Assembly (NCBI RefSeq): GCF_014202575.1
Contig: NZ_JACHHB010000008.1
Span: forward strand, 62,001 to 126,000
DNA: 64,000 nucleotides
Reading direction: 5' to 3'
From: Texcoconibacillus texcoconensis
GTDB lineage: Bacteria; Bacillota; Bacilli; Bacillales; Salisediminibacteriaceae
This document shows, in pieces, positions 26,889 through 36,663 of the stretch. A program made the translations under genes and the position numbers. The notes under the pieces are model-generated. The model worked only from the letters and a program-made list of their open reading frames with translations, was not told the origin of the DNA and searched no databases. The stretch's first letter is position 1, and every line of letters begins with the position of its first letter.

Positions 26889-28145
26889 TTGTACGGTCTT
26901 GGGCTTGAAGAGTTGTTTTTAAATGTCTTATTCTTAATCGTTCTCATCTTGTTTGTACCATTGCTATTAGAGGTACATGGGTACACATTGACGAAGCGAA
27001 TAAAAACATTTGTCCTATACACCACGACATCACTTGCCATCATTGCTTGTATGAGCTTTCCGATCCCAACTATGGATGGCTATATTTTTGACTTGCGAAC
27101 GATCGCTTTAGTATACGGCGGGTTGTATGGTGGCGTCCCAGCCGCAATTACATTTTCTACCATTGCGATCGTTTATCGATTTGTCATTGGAGGGGCTGGA
27201 GTTATTGCGTCGACCTTCGTCATCCTCTTCTTGCTCGTTCTGTTAATTTTACTCACTCGTCGTTTTCATGCAGGATCAAGAAAGAAAAGAATCGTTATTG
27301 GTACCTCTCTATCCTGTTTCACGGCGACAGTTACTATTTTGAATTCCGTTTTTCTTTTTGATATTCAACTTTCATACCTATTTATTTTTACGCATTTAAC
27401 TCTCACATTGGTTACTTCCTTAATGATCCTTTATTTGTACGAAGTCATCAGCGACCATATTTCAACGAGTAAACGCGTTTTGAAAGCAGAAAAAAAAGAG
27501 GCTGTTAGCCACCTTGCCTCCTCGATTTCACATGAAGTGAGAAATCCGATGACGACCGTAAGAGGATTTTTGCAGTTAATGTTACATACAGATTTATCTG
27601 AAGACAAAAAGAAACAATTCCTAGAAACGTCGATTGACGAAATCGACCGTGCAAATGATATCATCTGCGACTACTTAACGTTTGCTAAGCCAACTCCAGA
27701 TCAAGTAGAAACGCTTAGTTTAAAAGAAGAAATTGAGCGAACACTTCAAATCATCACACCACTTGCGAACATGAATGGTGTGGAAATCAAAACGAATATT
27801 AATGATGTGACGATCAAGGGTGGCAATCAATTTTTACAACAATGTTTGGTCAATATGACGAAAAATTGTATTGAAGCGATGCCTGAAAACGGACAGCTTT
27901 CTATCGATACGAAAACTGAACGTGACAAAGTATTATTAACGATTTCTGATAATGGAAAAGGGATGTCCGAAGAACAAATTTCACGTTTAGGAGAGCCATA
28001 TTTCACAACGAAAGGTTCGGAAGGCACTGGGCTTGGTATGATGGCTTCGATGAAGATCATTGAATCTATGAACGGGAAACTAAACGTTAAAAGTCGGTTA
28101 AATGAAGGGACAAGCTTTATTATCGAGTTTCCGACTGCTGAATAG
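26889..28145 (+). CDS. KinB-like membrane histidine kinase, tandem paralogue 2
   Basis: Duplicate of the preceding kinase, 418 residues, with the same layout: LEELFLNVLFLIVLILFVPL at the N-terminus, 5TMR-LYT type membrane sensor, H box SSISHEVRNPMTTVRGF near residue 212, N box MTKNCIEAMPENG, and DNGKGMSEEQ with EPYFTTKGSEGTGLGM. The kinase core is nearly identical to its neighbour while the membrane segments differ more, so the two probably read different signals into the same pathway. Start TTG 26889 has GAGGTGG 6 nt upstream. The 213-bp gap and the repeat suggest a separate transcript. Confidence 0.9.
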   Translation: MYGLGLEELFLNVLFLIVLILFVPLLLEVHGYTLTKRIKTFVLYTTTSLAIIACMSFPIPTMDGYIFDLRTIALVYGGLYGGVPAAITFSTIAIVYRFVIGGAGVIASTFVILFLLVLLILLTRRFHAGSRKKRIVIGTSLSCFTATVTILNSVFLFDIQLSYLFIFTHLTLTLVTSLMILYLYEVISDHISTSKRVLKAEKKEAVSHLASSISHEVRNPMTTVRGFLQLMLHTDLSEDKKKQFLETSIDEIDRANDIICDYLTFAKPTPDQVETLSLKEEIERTLQIITPLANMNGVEIKTNINDVTIKGGNQFLQQCLVNMTKNCIEAMPENGQLSIDTKTERDKVLLTISDNGKGMSEEQISRLGEPYFTTKGSEGTGLGMMASMKIIESMNGKLNVKSRLNEGTSFIIEFPTAE

Positions 28146-28166
28146 TCTTTAACGGTGTACAGTGTT

Positions 28167-28202
28167 AAATGGTAGGTGCTACCGCGGTAGCACCTACCAT
28201 TT
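28167..28202. repeat. RAYT-type palindromic repeat, copy 16
   Basis: 16-bp stem extended by one further A-T pair each side, loop CGCG, T-A stem variant (AAATGG opposite CCATTT). Convergent junction. Confidence 0.96.
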
Positions 28203-28226
28203 ACTGCTTTACTACGGTGATGCGTG

Positions 28227-29672
28227 TTATTCTCTTGCTGGGTGGACTTTTAGTTGTTTTCCTTTGATCGTCTTTTGTTTCATCGCTTGGAGGACGTGTT
28301 CTCCTTTGCCGTTTAATATATCCACATACGTTGCGCGTTCTTGGATGTTAATGACGCCGATATCATCGGCGGTGACATCTGGGATGCTCGTTAGCGTGCC
28401 GACGAAGTCGACGGGGCGAAGTTTCTTTTGCTTGCCCCCATTGAAATAGAGCTTCATAATGTTTTTGTTTAAAGATGCGCTCTTGTCCTTTTTTTCGGAA
28501 GGTTGCGCGTTCATTTTTTGTTTGAAGGCAGCTGTACTTTTGGCAACGCTTGCTTTGGACGGCGCTTTGTTGATCGGGATATAAAAACCAACATATTGTT
28601 CAATTTGCGAAACTTGTTTTCTTTCCCTAGGGGTCATGAAGGTAATTGCTTTGCCTGAATGGCCGGCGCGTCCAGTTCGGCCTGTTCGGTGGACGTAGCT
28701 TTCTTTTTCGTAAGGGATGTCGTAGTTGATGACAAGTGAGATGTCTGCGATGTCGATGCCTCTGGCTGCGACGTCTGTGGCGATTAAATAGCGAAATTTG
28801 CCGCGTTTGAATTTGTTCATGACGGAGAAGCGTTCTTCTTGGCTCATCCCGCCATGGATTTTTTCGCATGAGTAGTTGGTGCGTTTTAGTTGTCGGTAAA
28901 GTTGGTCGACGTTTTCTTTCGTATTGCAAAACACGATACAGCTATCGGGGTTTTCGACGGTTGTGACGTCTTTTAATAGTGATATTTTTTTATCGTCTTG
29001 TGGGATTTCGATCAAGGAATGTGTTATTTGATCGGTCGTTATGCCAGTGCTGGCTACCTCAATGTTTTCTGGTGCTTTCATATATTTGCGACAAAGGTGC
29101 TCGACATCTTCAGGAATCGTCGCGGAAAAGAGTGAAGTGACGCGATCTTCGGGAAGGGCTTCGATGATCGCTTCCACTTGCTCGATGAATCCCATGTTGA
29201 GCATTTCGTCTGCTTCGTCAATGACTAAGTACTTGATTCTGTTTACAGGAAGTGTGTTTTTTTGGATGTGATCGAGCACGCGTCCTGGGGTACCGACGAC
29301 GATATGGTTTTTCTGCTTGAGTGTAAGCTTCTGGCGCTCGAAGGATTGTTTGCCGAAAATGGCTGTCGCTTTTACTCGTTTATATCTGCCTATATTGACG
29401 AAGTCTTCTTGCACTTGCGCGGCTAGCTCGCGCGTTGGTGTGAGTACTAAAGCTTGCGGTCGGTTTTCTTCCCAATCGATCAGTTCGCAGGTCGGGATCG
29501 CAAATGAAGCCGTCTTACCGCTGCCCGTTTGTGATTTGACGACAAGGTCGGCTTGTTTGAGTGCGCGAGGGATGACCTTTCTTTGTACTTCTGTCGGTTG
29601 CTCGTACGCTAAATCCGCTAAAGCTTGTTGAATGTCGTTACTTAATTTGTAGTCTATAAACCCTTTATCCAT
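28227..29672 (-). CDS. dbpA: DEAD-box RNA helicase DbpA/YxiN
   Basis: ATP-dependent RNA helicase of 481 residues acting on 23S rRNA during large-subunit assembly. Motifs: Q motif [10 protein letters not shown], walker [26 protein letters not shown] in [12 protein letters not shown], then [10 protein letters not shown] and [10 protein letters not shown]. The C-terminal 75 residues (KLYFNGG to KGKQLKVHP) match the RNA-binding domain of Bacillus YxiN/DbpA, which recognises hairpin 92. That distinguishes it from CshA. Start ATG 29672 has GAGG 7 nt ahead; the upstream in-frame ATG at 29720 lacks one. Confidence 0.92.
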   Translation of the reverse strand: MDKGFIDYKLSNDIQQALADLAYEQPTEVQRKVIPRALKQADLVVKSQTGSGKTASFAIPTCELIDWEENRPQALVLTPTRELAAQVQEDFVNIGRYKRVKATAIFGKQSFERQKLTLKQKNHIVVGTPGRVLDHIQKNTLPVNRIKYLVIDEADEMLNMGFIEQVEAIIEALPEDRVTSLFSATIPEDVEHLCRKYMKAPENIEVASTGITTDQITHSLIEIPQDDKKISLLKDVTTVENPDSCIVFCNTKENVDQLYRQLKRTNYSCEKIHGGMSQEERFSVMNKFKRGKFRYLIATDVAARGIDIADISLVINYDIPYEKESYVHRTGRTGRAGHSGKAITFMTPRERKQVSQIEQYVGFYIPINKAPSKASVAKSTAAFKQKMNAQPSEKKDKSASLNKNIMKLYFNGGKQKKLRPVDFVGTLTSIPDVTADDIGVINIQERATYVDILNGKGEHVLQAMKQKTIKGKQLKVHPARE

Positions 29673-29765
29673 ACTTCGACCTCTTTTTCTTCTGTAGTGG
29701 TGTTTCTTGGTATTATGCATGACCCATATTTTACTTGACTATGTATGGAAAAGGGAAGAAGGGAT

Positions 29766-29797
29766 TGCGTTTGTGCGTTTGTGCGTTTGTGCTTTTG
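29766..29797. repeat. 8-bp tandem repeat, TGCGTTTG x 3 plus one diverged unit
   Basis: Three exact consecutive units of TGCGTTTG and a fourth with one change (TGCTTTTG). It lies about 94-125 bp upstream of the dbpA start codon, within possible promoter distance. Confidence 0.85.
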
Positions 29798-29815
29798 CGG
29801 TTTAAAGTGTTGAAC

Positions 29816-29843
29816 GGTAGGTGCTACCGAAGTAGCACCTACC
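29816..29843. repeat. RAYT-type palindromic repeat, copy 17
   Basis: 12-bp core arms, loop CGAA. The stem ends with a C opposite C mismatch, as if two stem variants had recombined. Divergent junction. Confidence 0.95.
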
Positions 29844-30016
29844 CTTCACTATGCTAAAGCGACCACGTCCCTGAAAAAATGTGTTAGAATATGAACCACC
29901 TTTTCGTTTGACTATATGAATTGATGGACTGGAAAGATAACCAAAAACTTCAATGTCAATATGAAAGGGTTTAGAGAAGCTGAGCTTAGTTTGAATAGTT
30001 GAGAGGAGTATGTACC

Positions 30017-31387
30017 ATGAAAACAAAAAACAGTAACGCCCTAGAACCGAGGGAGCAATGGGGAACGAGACTCGGTTTCATGCTCGCAGCTGCAGGATCT
30101 GCGATTGGTATGGGCAACATTTGGCGGTTTCCGTTCGTCGTTGGCGAAAGCGGAGGGGCGGCTTTTGTGCTCTTATATTTAGGATTCGTGCTAATGATTG
30201 GCCTTCCGTTATTGATCGGGGAAGTCAGCATCGGACGCCGCGGGCGCTCAGATGCGATGGGGAGCTACCAAGCGATCCAACCTAACCGACAGGCAAAGTG
30301 GTATTTAAACGGATTGATCGGTGTCGTCGTCAACTTCCTCGTCTTGTCGTTTTACTCAGTCGTTGCTGGCTGGGCGTTTTACTATTTGATTCAAGCACTG
30401 ACAGGACAACTGATTAGCGCGGAGCAAAATTACGGCGCAGCGTTCGGCGCGTTTACCGAGCACCCGATTATGCCAATCATTTGGCAAGTGATCTTGATGA
30501 CGATCGTCGTCTTCATCGTTATGAGTGGGGTCAAAAAAGGGATCGAAAAGTGGAACAACATTCTTATGCCGACCCTTTTCGTCTTGTTGATGATTTTAGT
30601 GTTTCGAAGCGTCAGTCTTGAAAACGCTGGAGAAGGTTTGCAATTCTTCTTACAGCCAGATTTCTCAGTGATTGACTCAGACGCTGTGCTCGCCGCTTTA
30701 GGACAGGCGTTCTTTAGCTTAGGGCTTGCTTCTGGCTTGTACGTCACGTACGGAAGCTACAACAAAAATCGCAGTAGCATCCCCGCCAACGCAGGTGGGA
30801 TCGTCGCACTCGATTTGCTCGTTGCGATCATGGCCGGTTTGATCATCTTTCCAGCTGTGTTTCATTACGGGATCGATCCCGGCAGCGGCCCTGAACTTGT
30901 GTTTATCACATTCCCAGCGATGTTTACCGACATGGCGATGGGTGGCTTATTTGCTGTCGTGTTCTTTTTCTTTATTTTCGTATCAGCTTTAACGTCTGCG
31001 ATCTCGCTTCTCGAAGTCGTCGTCGCTTTCGTGAAAGAACGATTCGGCCTGTCACGCAAAACCGCAACACCCATCACAGCGGTCGTAATTACCTTCATCG
31101 GTGTGTTCGCGTCACTATCATTCGGCCCGCTGTCACACGTGACGATTTTCGACCGAACGATTTTCGAGCTGTTCGACTTTCTATCAGCCGAAATCTTGCT
31201 CCCGATCGCCGGACTCGTGTTGAGCATTTTCCTAGGCTGGATTTGGAAACCTTTAGAGGTAAGAAAAGAAGTTGAGAAAGAAGGAAACGTCTTTCCTTTT
31301 TATCCCCTCTGGGCGTTTCTTATCCGCTACGTGATTCCAGGAACGATCGTGATTATATTTATTGATACACTCGGACTTTTAGGGTGA
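30017..31387 (+). CDS. Sodium-dependent transporter, NSS (SNF) family
   Basis: LeuT-type Na+-coupled amino-acid transporter of 456 residues with about 11-12 helices. The helix 1 signature GFMLAAAGSAIGMGNIWRFP (near residue 20) includes the unwound Na+/substrate site, followed by GGAAFVLLYLG and GLPLLIGEVSIGRRG. Substrate cannot be read from sequence; bacterial members carry leucine, tyrosine, tryptophan or similar. Start ATG 30017 lies 8 nt after AGAGGAG; the TTG at 29999 is upstream of that site. Monocistronic. Confidence 0.9.
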   Translation: MKTKNSNALEPREQWGTRLGFMLAAAGSAIGMGNIWRFPFVVGESGGAAFVLLYLGFVLMIGLPLLIGEVSIGRRGRSDAMGSYQAIQPNRQAKWYLNGLIGVVVNFLVLSFYSVVAGWAFYYLIQALTGQLISAEQNYGAAFGAFTEHPIMPIIWQVILMTIVVFIVMSGVKKGIEKWNNILMPTLFVLLMILVFRSVSLENAGEGLQFFLQPDFSVIDSDAVLAALGQAFFSLGLASGLYVTYGSYNKNRSSIPANAGGIVALDLLVAIMAGLIIFPAVFHYGIDPGSGPELVFITFPAMFTDMAMGGLFAVVFFFFIFVSALTSAISLLEVVVAFVKERFGLSRKTATPITAVVITFIGVFASLSFGPLSHVTIFDRTIFELFDFLSAEILLPIAGLVLSIFLGWIWKPLEVRKEVEKEGNVFPFYPLWAFLIRYVIPGTIVIIFIDTLGLLG

Positions 31388-31401
31388 CGCTTTAGCAAGC
31401 G

Positions 31402-31437
31402 AAAGGGTAGGTGCTACCGAAGTAGCACCTACCCTTT
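31402..31437. repeat. RAYT-type palindromic repeat, copy 18
   Basis: Perfect 16-bp stem, loop CGAA, convergent junction. Last copy before the 16-kb repeat-free island. Confidence 0.97.
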
Positions 31438-31470
31438 ACTTCAGTAAAGTGACACGTCTATTTGGTCAGA

Positions 31471-32463
31471 TTATTTCTCTTGCAAATCAAGCTTCTCTTT
31501 TACTTCTTTATTCACAATATAAGTTGGGAAATAACCAGATAAAACATCAGCAACATTTTCTGCAGCTTTTCGTTTCAGCTCCGCTTCTGCCTCTGCCGAA
31601 TAAAAGGCCGCATGAGGGTTTAGAACAACATTATCCATCTCTAAAAGTGGATTTGTTTGTTCAATCGGTTCTTTTTCCACAACATCTAAACCTGCGCCTG
31701 CAATTTTTCCTTCTTGTAACGCTTCAATCAGTGCTTTCTCATCAATAACAGGCCCACGTGCCGTGTTAATAATAAAGGCCTCTTCTTTCATTTTCTCAAA
31801 CTGATCATGACTAATGATTTTTTCTGTCTTTTTATTCAATGGCAAGTGAATCGACACATAATCCGATCTTTCACAAAGCTCGTCTAAACTCACTAGCTCC
31901 ACACTATGTTCTTCAGCAACTTCAGAAGGCACGAACGGATCGTAAGCAACCACGTTGATACCAAAAGCTTGCGCCTTTTGCGACAAGACTTGTGGAATAT
32001 TTCCAAACCCAACGAGTCCAAGCGTACTTCCTCTTAAACGGTATATAGGAGCTGCTTTTTTAAAGTCCCACGTACCACTTTTTACAGCGTTATTTAACTT
32101 CGTTATTTTTCTAACACTATCGAGAAGAAGCGCCATAGCATGGTCTGACACTTCATCTAAACAGTAATCCGTTACATTGCTAACAATAATCCCTTTTTCA
32201 TTTGCCGCTTCCAGATCAACATTGTTAAAACCAATACCATACCTAGAGATAATCTTGCAGTTTGGTAGGTTTTCAATCACGTTTCTTGTAATTTGAGCAT
32301 ATTGGTTTAATAAAGCATCCGCATCGTGGCAAGCTGCAATAAGTTCATCTTCTGTTTTACATTGTTCAAACTGAAGTTCAATACCCAACTCATCTAAAAC
32401 TTCTTGTTCAGGCACAAATGTACTATATTCAAAATCTGTCACAACTACTTTAAATTTACTCAC
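31471..32463 (-). CDS. D-isomer-specific 2-hydroxyacid dehydrogenase (CtBP/SerA-like)
   Basis: NAD-dependent 2-hydroxyacid dehydrogenase of about 330 residues. Rossmann motif GLVGFGNIPQ near residue 150, catalytic Arg in NTARGPVID near 237, Glu in the VEKEPIE region, and catalytic His in LNPHAAFYSA near 287. The sequence is nearer to CtBP-like sugar-acid dehydrogenases than to SerA, having no ACT domain. In this operon, last after kdgK-eda-gnd-rpiA, it may reduce a keto-acid such as 2-ketogluconate or hydroxypyruvate; that is inference. The second GTG (32463) has GAGGGA 9 nt upstream and is preferred over the GTG at 32472. Confidence 0.85.
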   Translation of the reverse strand: MSKFKVVVTDFEYSTFVPEQEVLDELGIELQFEQCKTEDELIAACHDADALLNQYAQITRNVIENLPNCKIISRYGIGFNNVDLEAANEKGIIVSNVTDYCLDEVSDHAMALLLDSVRKITKLNNAVKSGTWDFKKAAPIYRLRGSTLGLVGFGNIPQVLSQKAQAFGINVVAYDPFVPSEVAEEHSVELVSLDELCERSDYVSIHLPLNKKTEKIISHDQFEKMKEEAFIINTARGPVIDEKALIEALQEGKIAGAGLDVVEKEPIEQTNPLLEMDNVVLNPHAAFYSAEAEAELKRKAAENVADVLSGYFPTYIVNKEVKEKLDLQEK

Positions 32464-32539
32464 CTTACTCACTCCCTCAATTTATATTTGTTTTTTCCTC
32501 ATTAATGGGTTTTGTTCAATGACATCCATTCGACGCTAG

Positions 32540-33247
32540 TTAGTACTTCACACTCTCTACTGGGGCACACTTTTTTAAAATTGTCATGCCCTCCTCTTCA
32601 CCTACAATGATGGTTTCAGTCATATTTAAAAATAATCCTGTTTCGACAACACCAAGCGTACGTTTTATTTGTTCATGAAGTGTAAACGGATCTGAAATGT
32701 TAGAGAATTGACAGTCTAGGATATAATTCCCGTTGTTAGACACAAATCGTTCTCCATCAACGAACCTTAATGCTGGCTCACAGCCAATACTAACTAGTTT
32801 TTTTGCGGTATTTTCCCAACCAAATTGAACGACTTCAACAGGCACTGGAAACGCCCCAAGTTGCTGAACCCTCTTGCTGTCGTCAACAACAATGATTCGT
32901 TTGTCCGCTGCATCGTTAACCAATTTTTCACGAAGTAATGAACCGCCGCCCCCCTTTACGAGGTTAAAGTTTCTATCCACTTCATCAGCACCATCAATCG
33001 AAACATCTAACCGACTAACTTCTGAAAAATAGACTAAAGGGATACCGAATTCTTTGGCCCACTTTTCTGTCCTTAACGATGAAGGCACCCCCCTCACGTT
33101 TAATCCGGTGCTAACGAGCGCTCCTAGCTTTTTCATCATCCAATACACTGTTGATCCTGATCCTAAACCGATGGTCATCCCGTCTTGAATGTACTCTACC
33201 GCTTTTTCACCAACCGCTTTTTTCTTTAAATCAACGTCACTCATCAT
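32540..33247 (-). CDS. rpiA: Ribose-5-phosphate isomerase A
   Basis: Interconverts ribulose 5-phosphate and ribose 5-phosphate. 235 residues, the usual size. Motifs: GLGSGSTVYWMMKKL near residue 28, SIDGADEVD with the catalytic Asp pair near 85, and KGGGGSLLREK with the catalytic Glu-Lys region near 100. Start ATG 33247 is 6 nt after GAGGTG. It follows gnd at about 77 bp in the same operon, so ribulose 5-phosphate made by 6-phosphogluconate dehydrogenase can be processed at once. Confidence 0.93.
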   Translation of the reverse strand: MMSDVDLKKKAVGEKAVEYIQDGMTIGLGSGSTVYWMMKKLGALVSTGLNVRGVPSSLRTEKWAKEFGIPLVYFSEVSRLDVSIDGADEVDRNFNLVKGGGGSLLREKLVNDAADKRIIVVDDSKRVQQLGAFPVPVEVVQFGWENTAKKLVSIGCEPALRFVDGERFVSNNGNYILDCQFSNISDPFTLHEQIKRTLGVVETGLFLNMTETIIVGEEEGMTILKKCAPVESVKY

Positions 33248-33324
33248 TCGATTCACCTCGTCTAATCTGTCGAAACCTTATATAGAATAGATGTTTCAAA
33301 GGAATAATCACACCCTAACCCTTC

Positions 33325-34731
33325 TTACCAATCGGTGTGAAAGGTTCCTTCTTTATCTATTCGTTGATAAGAATGTGCACCAAAGTAATCCCTTTGTGCT
33401 TGAAGAAGGTTGGCCGGTAATCGATCCGTGCGATAACTATCGTAGTAGGATAATGCACTTGATAGAGCAGGAACAGGAACTCCTGCCTCAACTGCAGTTG
33501 AAATGACTTTCCGCAATGCAAATTGATAACTTTCCACGATCTCTTTGAAGTAAGAATCAAGCAGTAAGTTCGTCATAGATGGGTCTTGATCAAACGCACT
33601 TTTGATCTTGTCTAAAAACTGGGCTTGGATAACACATCCACCCCGAAAAGTCATCGCAACCTCACCATATGGCAATGCCCAACCATACTCTTTCGATGCT
33701 GCTTTCATTTGCATAAACCCTTGAGCATATGCACATACCTTCGCCATATATAGTGCCTTACGAACCAGTTCTATAAATGACGTTCGTTGATCAACGAGAG
33801 GTGGTTGTTCAGGTCCCAATAAATTTTGACTGGCTATTTCTCTCTCGTCTTTGAGGGAAGACATGATTCGAGCAAACACAGATTCTGCACCAATTGATAA
33901 CGGCACACCTAAATCAAGTGCATTCTGACTTGCCCACTTTCCGGTTCCTTTTTGTGCTGCTGTATCTAATATCATGTCAATCAACGGACTCGCTGTTTCT
34001 TCGTCCACTCTAGTCAATATATCCGCCGTAATTTCAATTAAATAACTTTCTAGATCCCCTTTATTCCACTCAGCAAACACTTCATGCAACTCTTCTGCAC
34101 TTAAGCCAAGAATATGCTTTAAAATAAAATAGGCTTCCGAGATTAACTGCATATCACTATATTCAATACCATTATGAACCATTTTCACATAATGACCTGC
34201 ACCACTAGGGCCTAAATGTGTAAAACAAGGAGATCCGTCTACTTTGGCTGAAATAGCTGATAGTAAGGGGGCCACGGTTTCAAAAGCTTTTTTAGAACCA
34301 CCGGGCATGATCGCCGGACCATTTAAAGCCCCTTCGGCACCACCGGAAAAACTAATATCCATAAAATGTACACCTGTTCCCGCTAACTTCTCGTTTCGAC
34401 GCATTGTATCTTTAAAGTGGGAGTTGCCACTATCTATGATGACATCTTCTTCATCAAGGTAAGGCACTAACTGTTGAATCGTTTCGTCTGTCGCTTCTCC
34501 AGCCTTCACAAGCAATATTATTTGCCGTGGTCTCTCTAGCGATTGGATAAACTCTTCTACACGATACGTTCCATGGAAGGACTTATTCAGACCTTCACCG
34601 TTCAAAAAATCATCCGTCCTTTCAGAAGAACGATTATATAATGAAACAGCATAATCACGACTTTCAATATTCAGTGCTAGGTTTTTTCCCATAACACCTA
34701 AACCAATAATTCCGACATCACTTTTTTGCAC
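33325..34731 (-). CDS. gnd: 6-phosphogluconate dehydrogenase, decarboxylating (long form, GndA-like)
   Basis: Oxidises 6-phosphogluconate to ribulose 5-phosphate and CO2. 468 residues, the normal length of the dimeric NADP-type enzyme. Seen: GIIGLGVMGKNLALN at the N-terminus, LLVKAG, the substrate loop SGGAEGALNGPAIMPGG near residue 127 (family members usually have GGEEGA, so one Glu is Ala here), and the catalytic Lys in HYVKMVHNGIEY. Start GTG 34731 has GGGAGGA 6 nt ahead. It is one of two gnd-type genes in the island; the other is the short GntZ/YqeC form at 43.8 kb. Confidence 0.92.
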   Translation of the reverse strand: MQKSDVGIIGLGVMGKNLALNIESRDYAVSLYNRSSERTDDFLNGEGLNKSFHGTYRVEEFIQSLERPRQIILLVKAGEATDETIQQLVPYLDEEDVIIDSGNSHFKDTMRRNEKLAGTGVHFMDISFSGGAEGALNGPAIMPGGSKKAFETVAPLLSAISAKVDGSPCFTHLGPSGAGHYVKMVHNGIEYSDMQLISEAYFILKHILGLSAEELHEVFAEWNKGDLESYLIEITADILTRVDEETASPLIDMILDTAAQKGTGKWASQNALDLGVPLSIGAESVFARIMSSLKDEREIASQNLLGPEQPPLVDQRTSFIELVRKALYMAKVCAYAQGFMQMKAASKEYGWALPYGEVAMTFRGGCVIQAQFLDKIKSAFDQDPSMTNLLLDSYFKEIVESYQFALRKVISTAVEAGVPVPALSSALSYYDSYRTDRLPANLLQAQRDYFGAHSYQRIDKEGTFHTDW

Positions 34732-34777
34732 CTTGATCCTCCCTTCCTCGCCTAATTACATTGGACACTTCGATTCA

Positions 34778-35410
34778 TCATAACCCGGTCGCATCGACCA
34801 GTCTTTTCGCACGGTTCGTTAGCTCTTCATAATTTTCATCTGCAATTAACTGCTTATCTAACAATGAACCACCGACGCCACATGCAAGAACACCCGCTTG
34901 CATATACTCACCGATATTATCCTCACCTACGCCACCTGTTGGCACCATTGGAATATGAGGAAGAGGCCCCTTAAGCTCTTTAATATATTTAGGACCTAGC
35001 GTTGAGGCTGGGAAGATTTTCACCGCGTCCGCTCCTGCTTCTACCGCATTAACGATTTCAGTCGGTGTTAAAACGCCAGGAATTGCTGTTACGCCATAAC
35101 GCTTTGCCGCCTTAACAACATTTTCGTTATAGTTCGGCGAAAAGATAAATGATGCTCCAGCGTGAATTGCATTAATTGCTGTTGTTTCATCAAGAACGGT
35201 ACCTGCCCCAATCCAAGCTCGATCAGAAAAGCGTTCGTTTAACTCCTTTAATACCGTTAATGATTCTGGTCCTTCCATCGTGAGCTCTAAATTTGTGATA
35301 CCACCATTAATGATTGCTTCTACAATAGAAAACACTTGATCTTTTGGAGGTCTACGTAAAACAGCAATAATTGGCGATTTCTCTAATTTTTTCAAACCTG
35401 ATTCAACCAT
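34778..35410 (-). CDS. eda: KDPG/KHG-type aldolase
   Basis: Class I aldolase that splits 2-keto-3-deoxy-6-phosphogluconate or its galactonate epimer into pyruvate and glyceraldehyde 3-phosphate. 210 residues. Motifs: AVLRRPP near residue 16, the Glu in NLELTMEG near 42, IGAGTVLD near 68 and the Schiff-base Lys in AVKIFPAS near 134, then PTGGV. AGAGGTGA precedes the ATG. It lies between kdgK and gnd on the same strand, completing the phosphorylated Entner-Doudoroff or De Ley-Doudoroff branch with DgoD. Confidence 0.92.
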   Translation of the reverse strand: MVESGLKKLEKSPIIAVLRRPPKDQVFSIVEAIINGGITNLELTMEGPESLTVLKELNERFSDRAWIGAGTVLDETTAINAIHAGASFIFSPNYNENVVKAAKRYGVTAIPGVLTPTEIVNAVEAGADAVKIFPASTLGPKYIKELKGPLPHIPMVPTGGVGEDNIGEYMQAGVLACGVGGSLLDKQLIADENYEELTNRAKRLVDATGL

Positions 35411-35504
35411 GAACAGTCACCTCTTATTTATTTTAATGAGAAAGTTCTTACTTTCATAAATCTATTGTGTTTCTCCCTCGTGGGGGATAACTATTGGACT
35501 TCAT

Positions 35505-36491
35505 TTACCGATTCACTTCTTCATAGACACCACCATTTTCTTCATCAGTAGATTGCAACATCTGCTCTAACTCTGAAGGACGTGGAAACCCTTCCATATC
35601 TCCAGAAATTTGTACGGTAACAGCTCCAGCTGCATTTCCTTTTTTAATTGATTCATGAATATCCGAGCCATCTAGCTGTGCACTGATAAAGCCAGCGCAA
35701 AAGCTATCTCCCGCACCAATTGGATCGACGACTTTCGATACAGGGAATCCAGGTACGTAACCATTTTCAGATCCATAAGAATAGTAAGCGCCATCCGCAC
35801 CTAGCTTAACAATGACCGTTGCTTGTGGAGATTTCTGTTTATAAAAAGCGGCAATTTCCTCAGGGTCATGTGTACCCGTCAATTGATAACCCTCAGACTG
35901 TCCTGTCAAAATAAAATCAGAACGAGCTGCGATACTATTAAGAACAGAAGCAGCCTCCTCTTTGTCTTTCCATAATTTCAATCGTAAGTTCGGATCGAAT
36001 ACGATTGGAATTTCATACTTTTGTGCTATACGAATAACCTCTTCAGTCGTTTCATAACAACTTTGACTGAGTGCAGGTAAGATACCAGAAATGACCACAT
36101 ATTTTGCGCCACTAATATACGCCTCGCTTACATGTTCTTTCTGTAACCGGCTTGCAGCTGAGTTTGCGCGGTAATAATAGACGTTAACCGCATCACCAAA
36201 TTTTCTTTCTTTGAAAAACACCCCAGTCGGTGCTTCATCATCAAATGACGTATTTGAAACATCAACACCTTCACCACGAATAACCTGTTGAATATAACGA
36301 CCAAACGGGTCGTGTCCTAGCCTACTTATCCAACCGACACTATGCCCTAAGCGACTTAAACCCACTGCGAGGTTGGATTCAGCTCCTCCCACCTGCTTAG
36401 AAAATGAATGAGCGTACTCAAGTGGTATAGATTGGTCTGGGTTTAAAATCACCATCGTTTCTCCGACTGTAATAACATCTGGCGATTGCAT
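35505..36491 (-). CDS. kdgK: 2-keto-3-deoxygluconate/galactonate kinase (PfkB family)
   Basis: Phosphorylates KDG or KDGal at C6. 328 residues. PfkB features: GGAESNLAVGLSRLG near residue 38, the FFKERKFGDAVNVYYYR segment typical of KDG kinases near 92, and the C-terminal ATP site DPIGAGDSFCAGF with the catalytic Asp near 255. Start ATG 36491, six nt after GAAGGAGGG. It leads the operon kdgK-eda-gnd-rpiA-dehydrogenase and has a palindromic operator candidate 57 bp upstream. Confidence 0.9.
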   Translation of the reverse strand: MQSPDVITVGETMVILNPDQSIPLEYAHSFSKQVGGAESNLAVGLSRLGHSVGWISRLGHDPFGRYIQQVIRGEGVDVSNTSFDDEAPTGVFFKERKFGDAVNVYYYRANSAASRLQKEHVSEAYISGAKYVVISGILPALSQSCYETTEEVIRIAQKYEIPIVFDPNLRLKLWKDKEEAASVLNSIAARSDFILTGQSEGYQLTGTHDPEEIAAFYKQKSPQATVIVKLGADGAYYSYGSENGYVPGFPVSKVVDPIGAGDSFCAGFISAQLDGSDIHESIKKGNAAGAVTVQISGDMEGFPRPSELEQMLQSTDEENGGVYEEVNR

Positions 36492-36547
36492 CACATTCCC
36501 TCCTTCTTTATATCTTTAAATTTTACCGTTCTCACGCGTCCCTTTAT

Positions 36548-36564
36548 AAGGAACACTGTTCCTT
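36548..36564. promoter_or_regulatory. 17-bp palindromic operator, kdgK operon
   Basis: AAGGAACA, one base, TGTTCCTT: a perfect palindrome between kdgK and the IclR-family gene. Nearly the same palindrome occurs at 43630-43644. It resembles IclR/KdgR-type operators. Confidence 0.72.
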
Positions 36565-36663
36565 CAATAGGTAAAAAATATTTTATATTTATAGGTCTAT
36601 TGAAAAATTGATAGCTTTTAAGAATATAAAGAGCTGTGGGTCAACAAAAGGAACTGCCTAAAG

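Larger units (their letters stand above)
29673..30016. other. Divergent intergenic region dbpA / NSS transporter
   Basis: 344 bp holding repeat copy 17 and an 8-bp tandem repeat. No coding frame is supported. Confidence 0.65.

Noticed and set aside
28227-29720. Helicase as CshA
   Set aside because: The C-terminal segment matches the DbpA/YxiN rRNA hairpin-92 binding domain (KLYFNGG to KGKQLKV) and not the basic tail of CshA.
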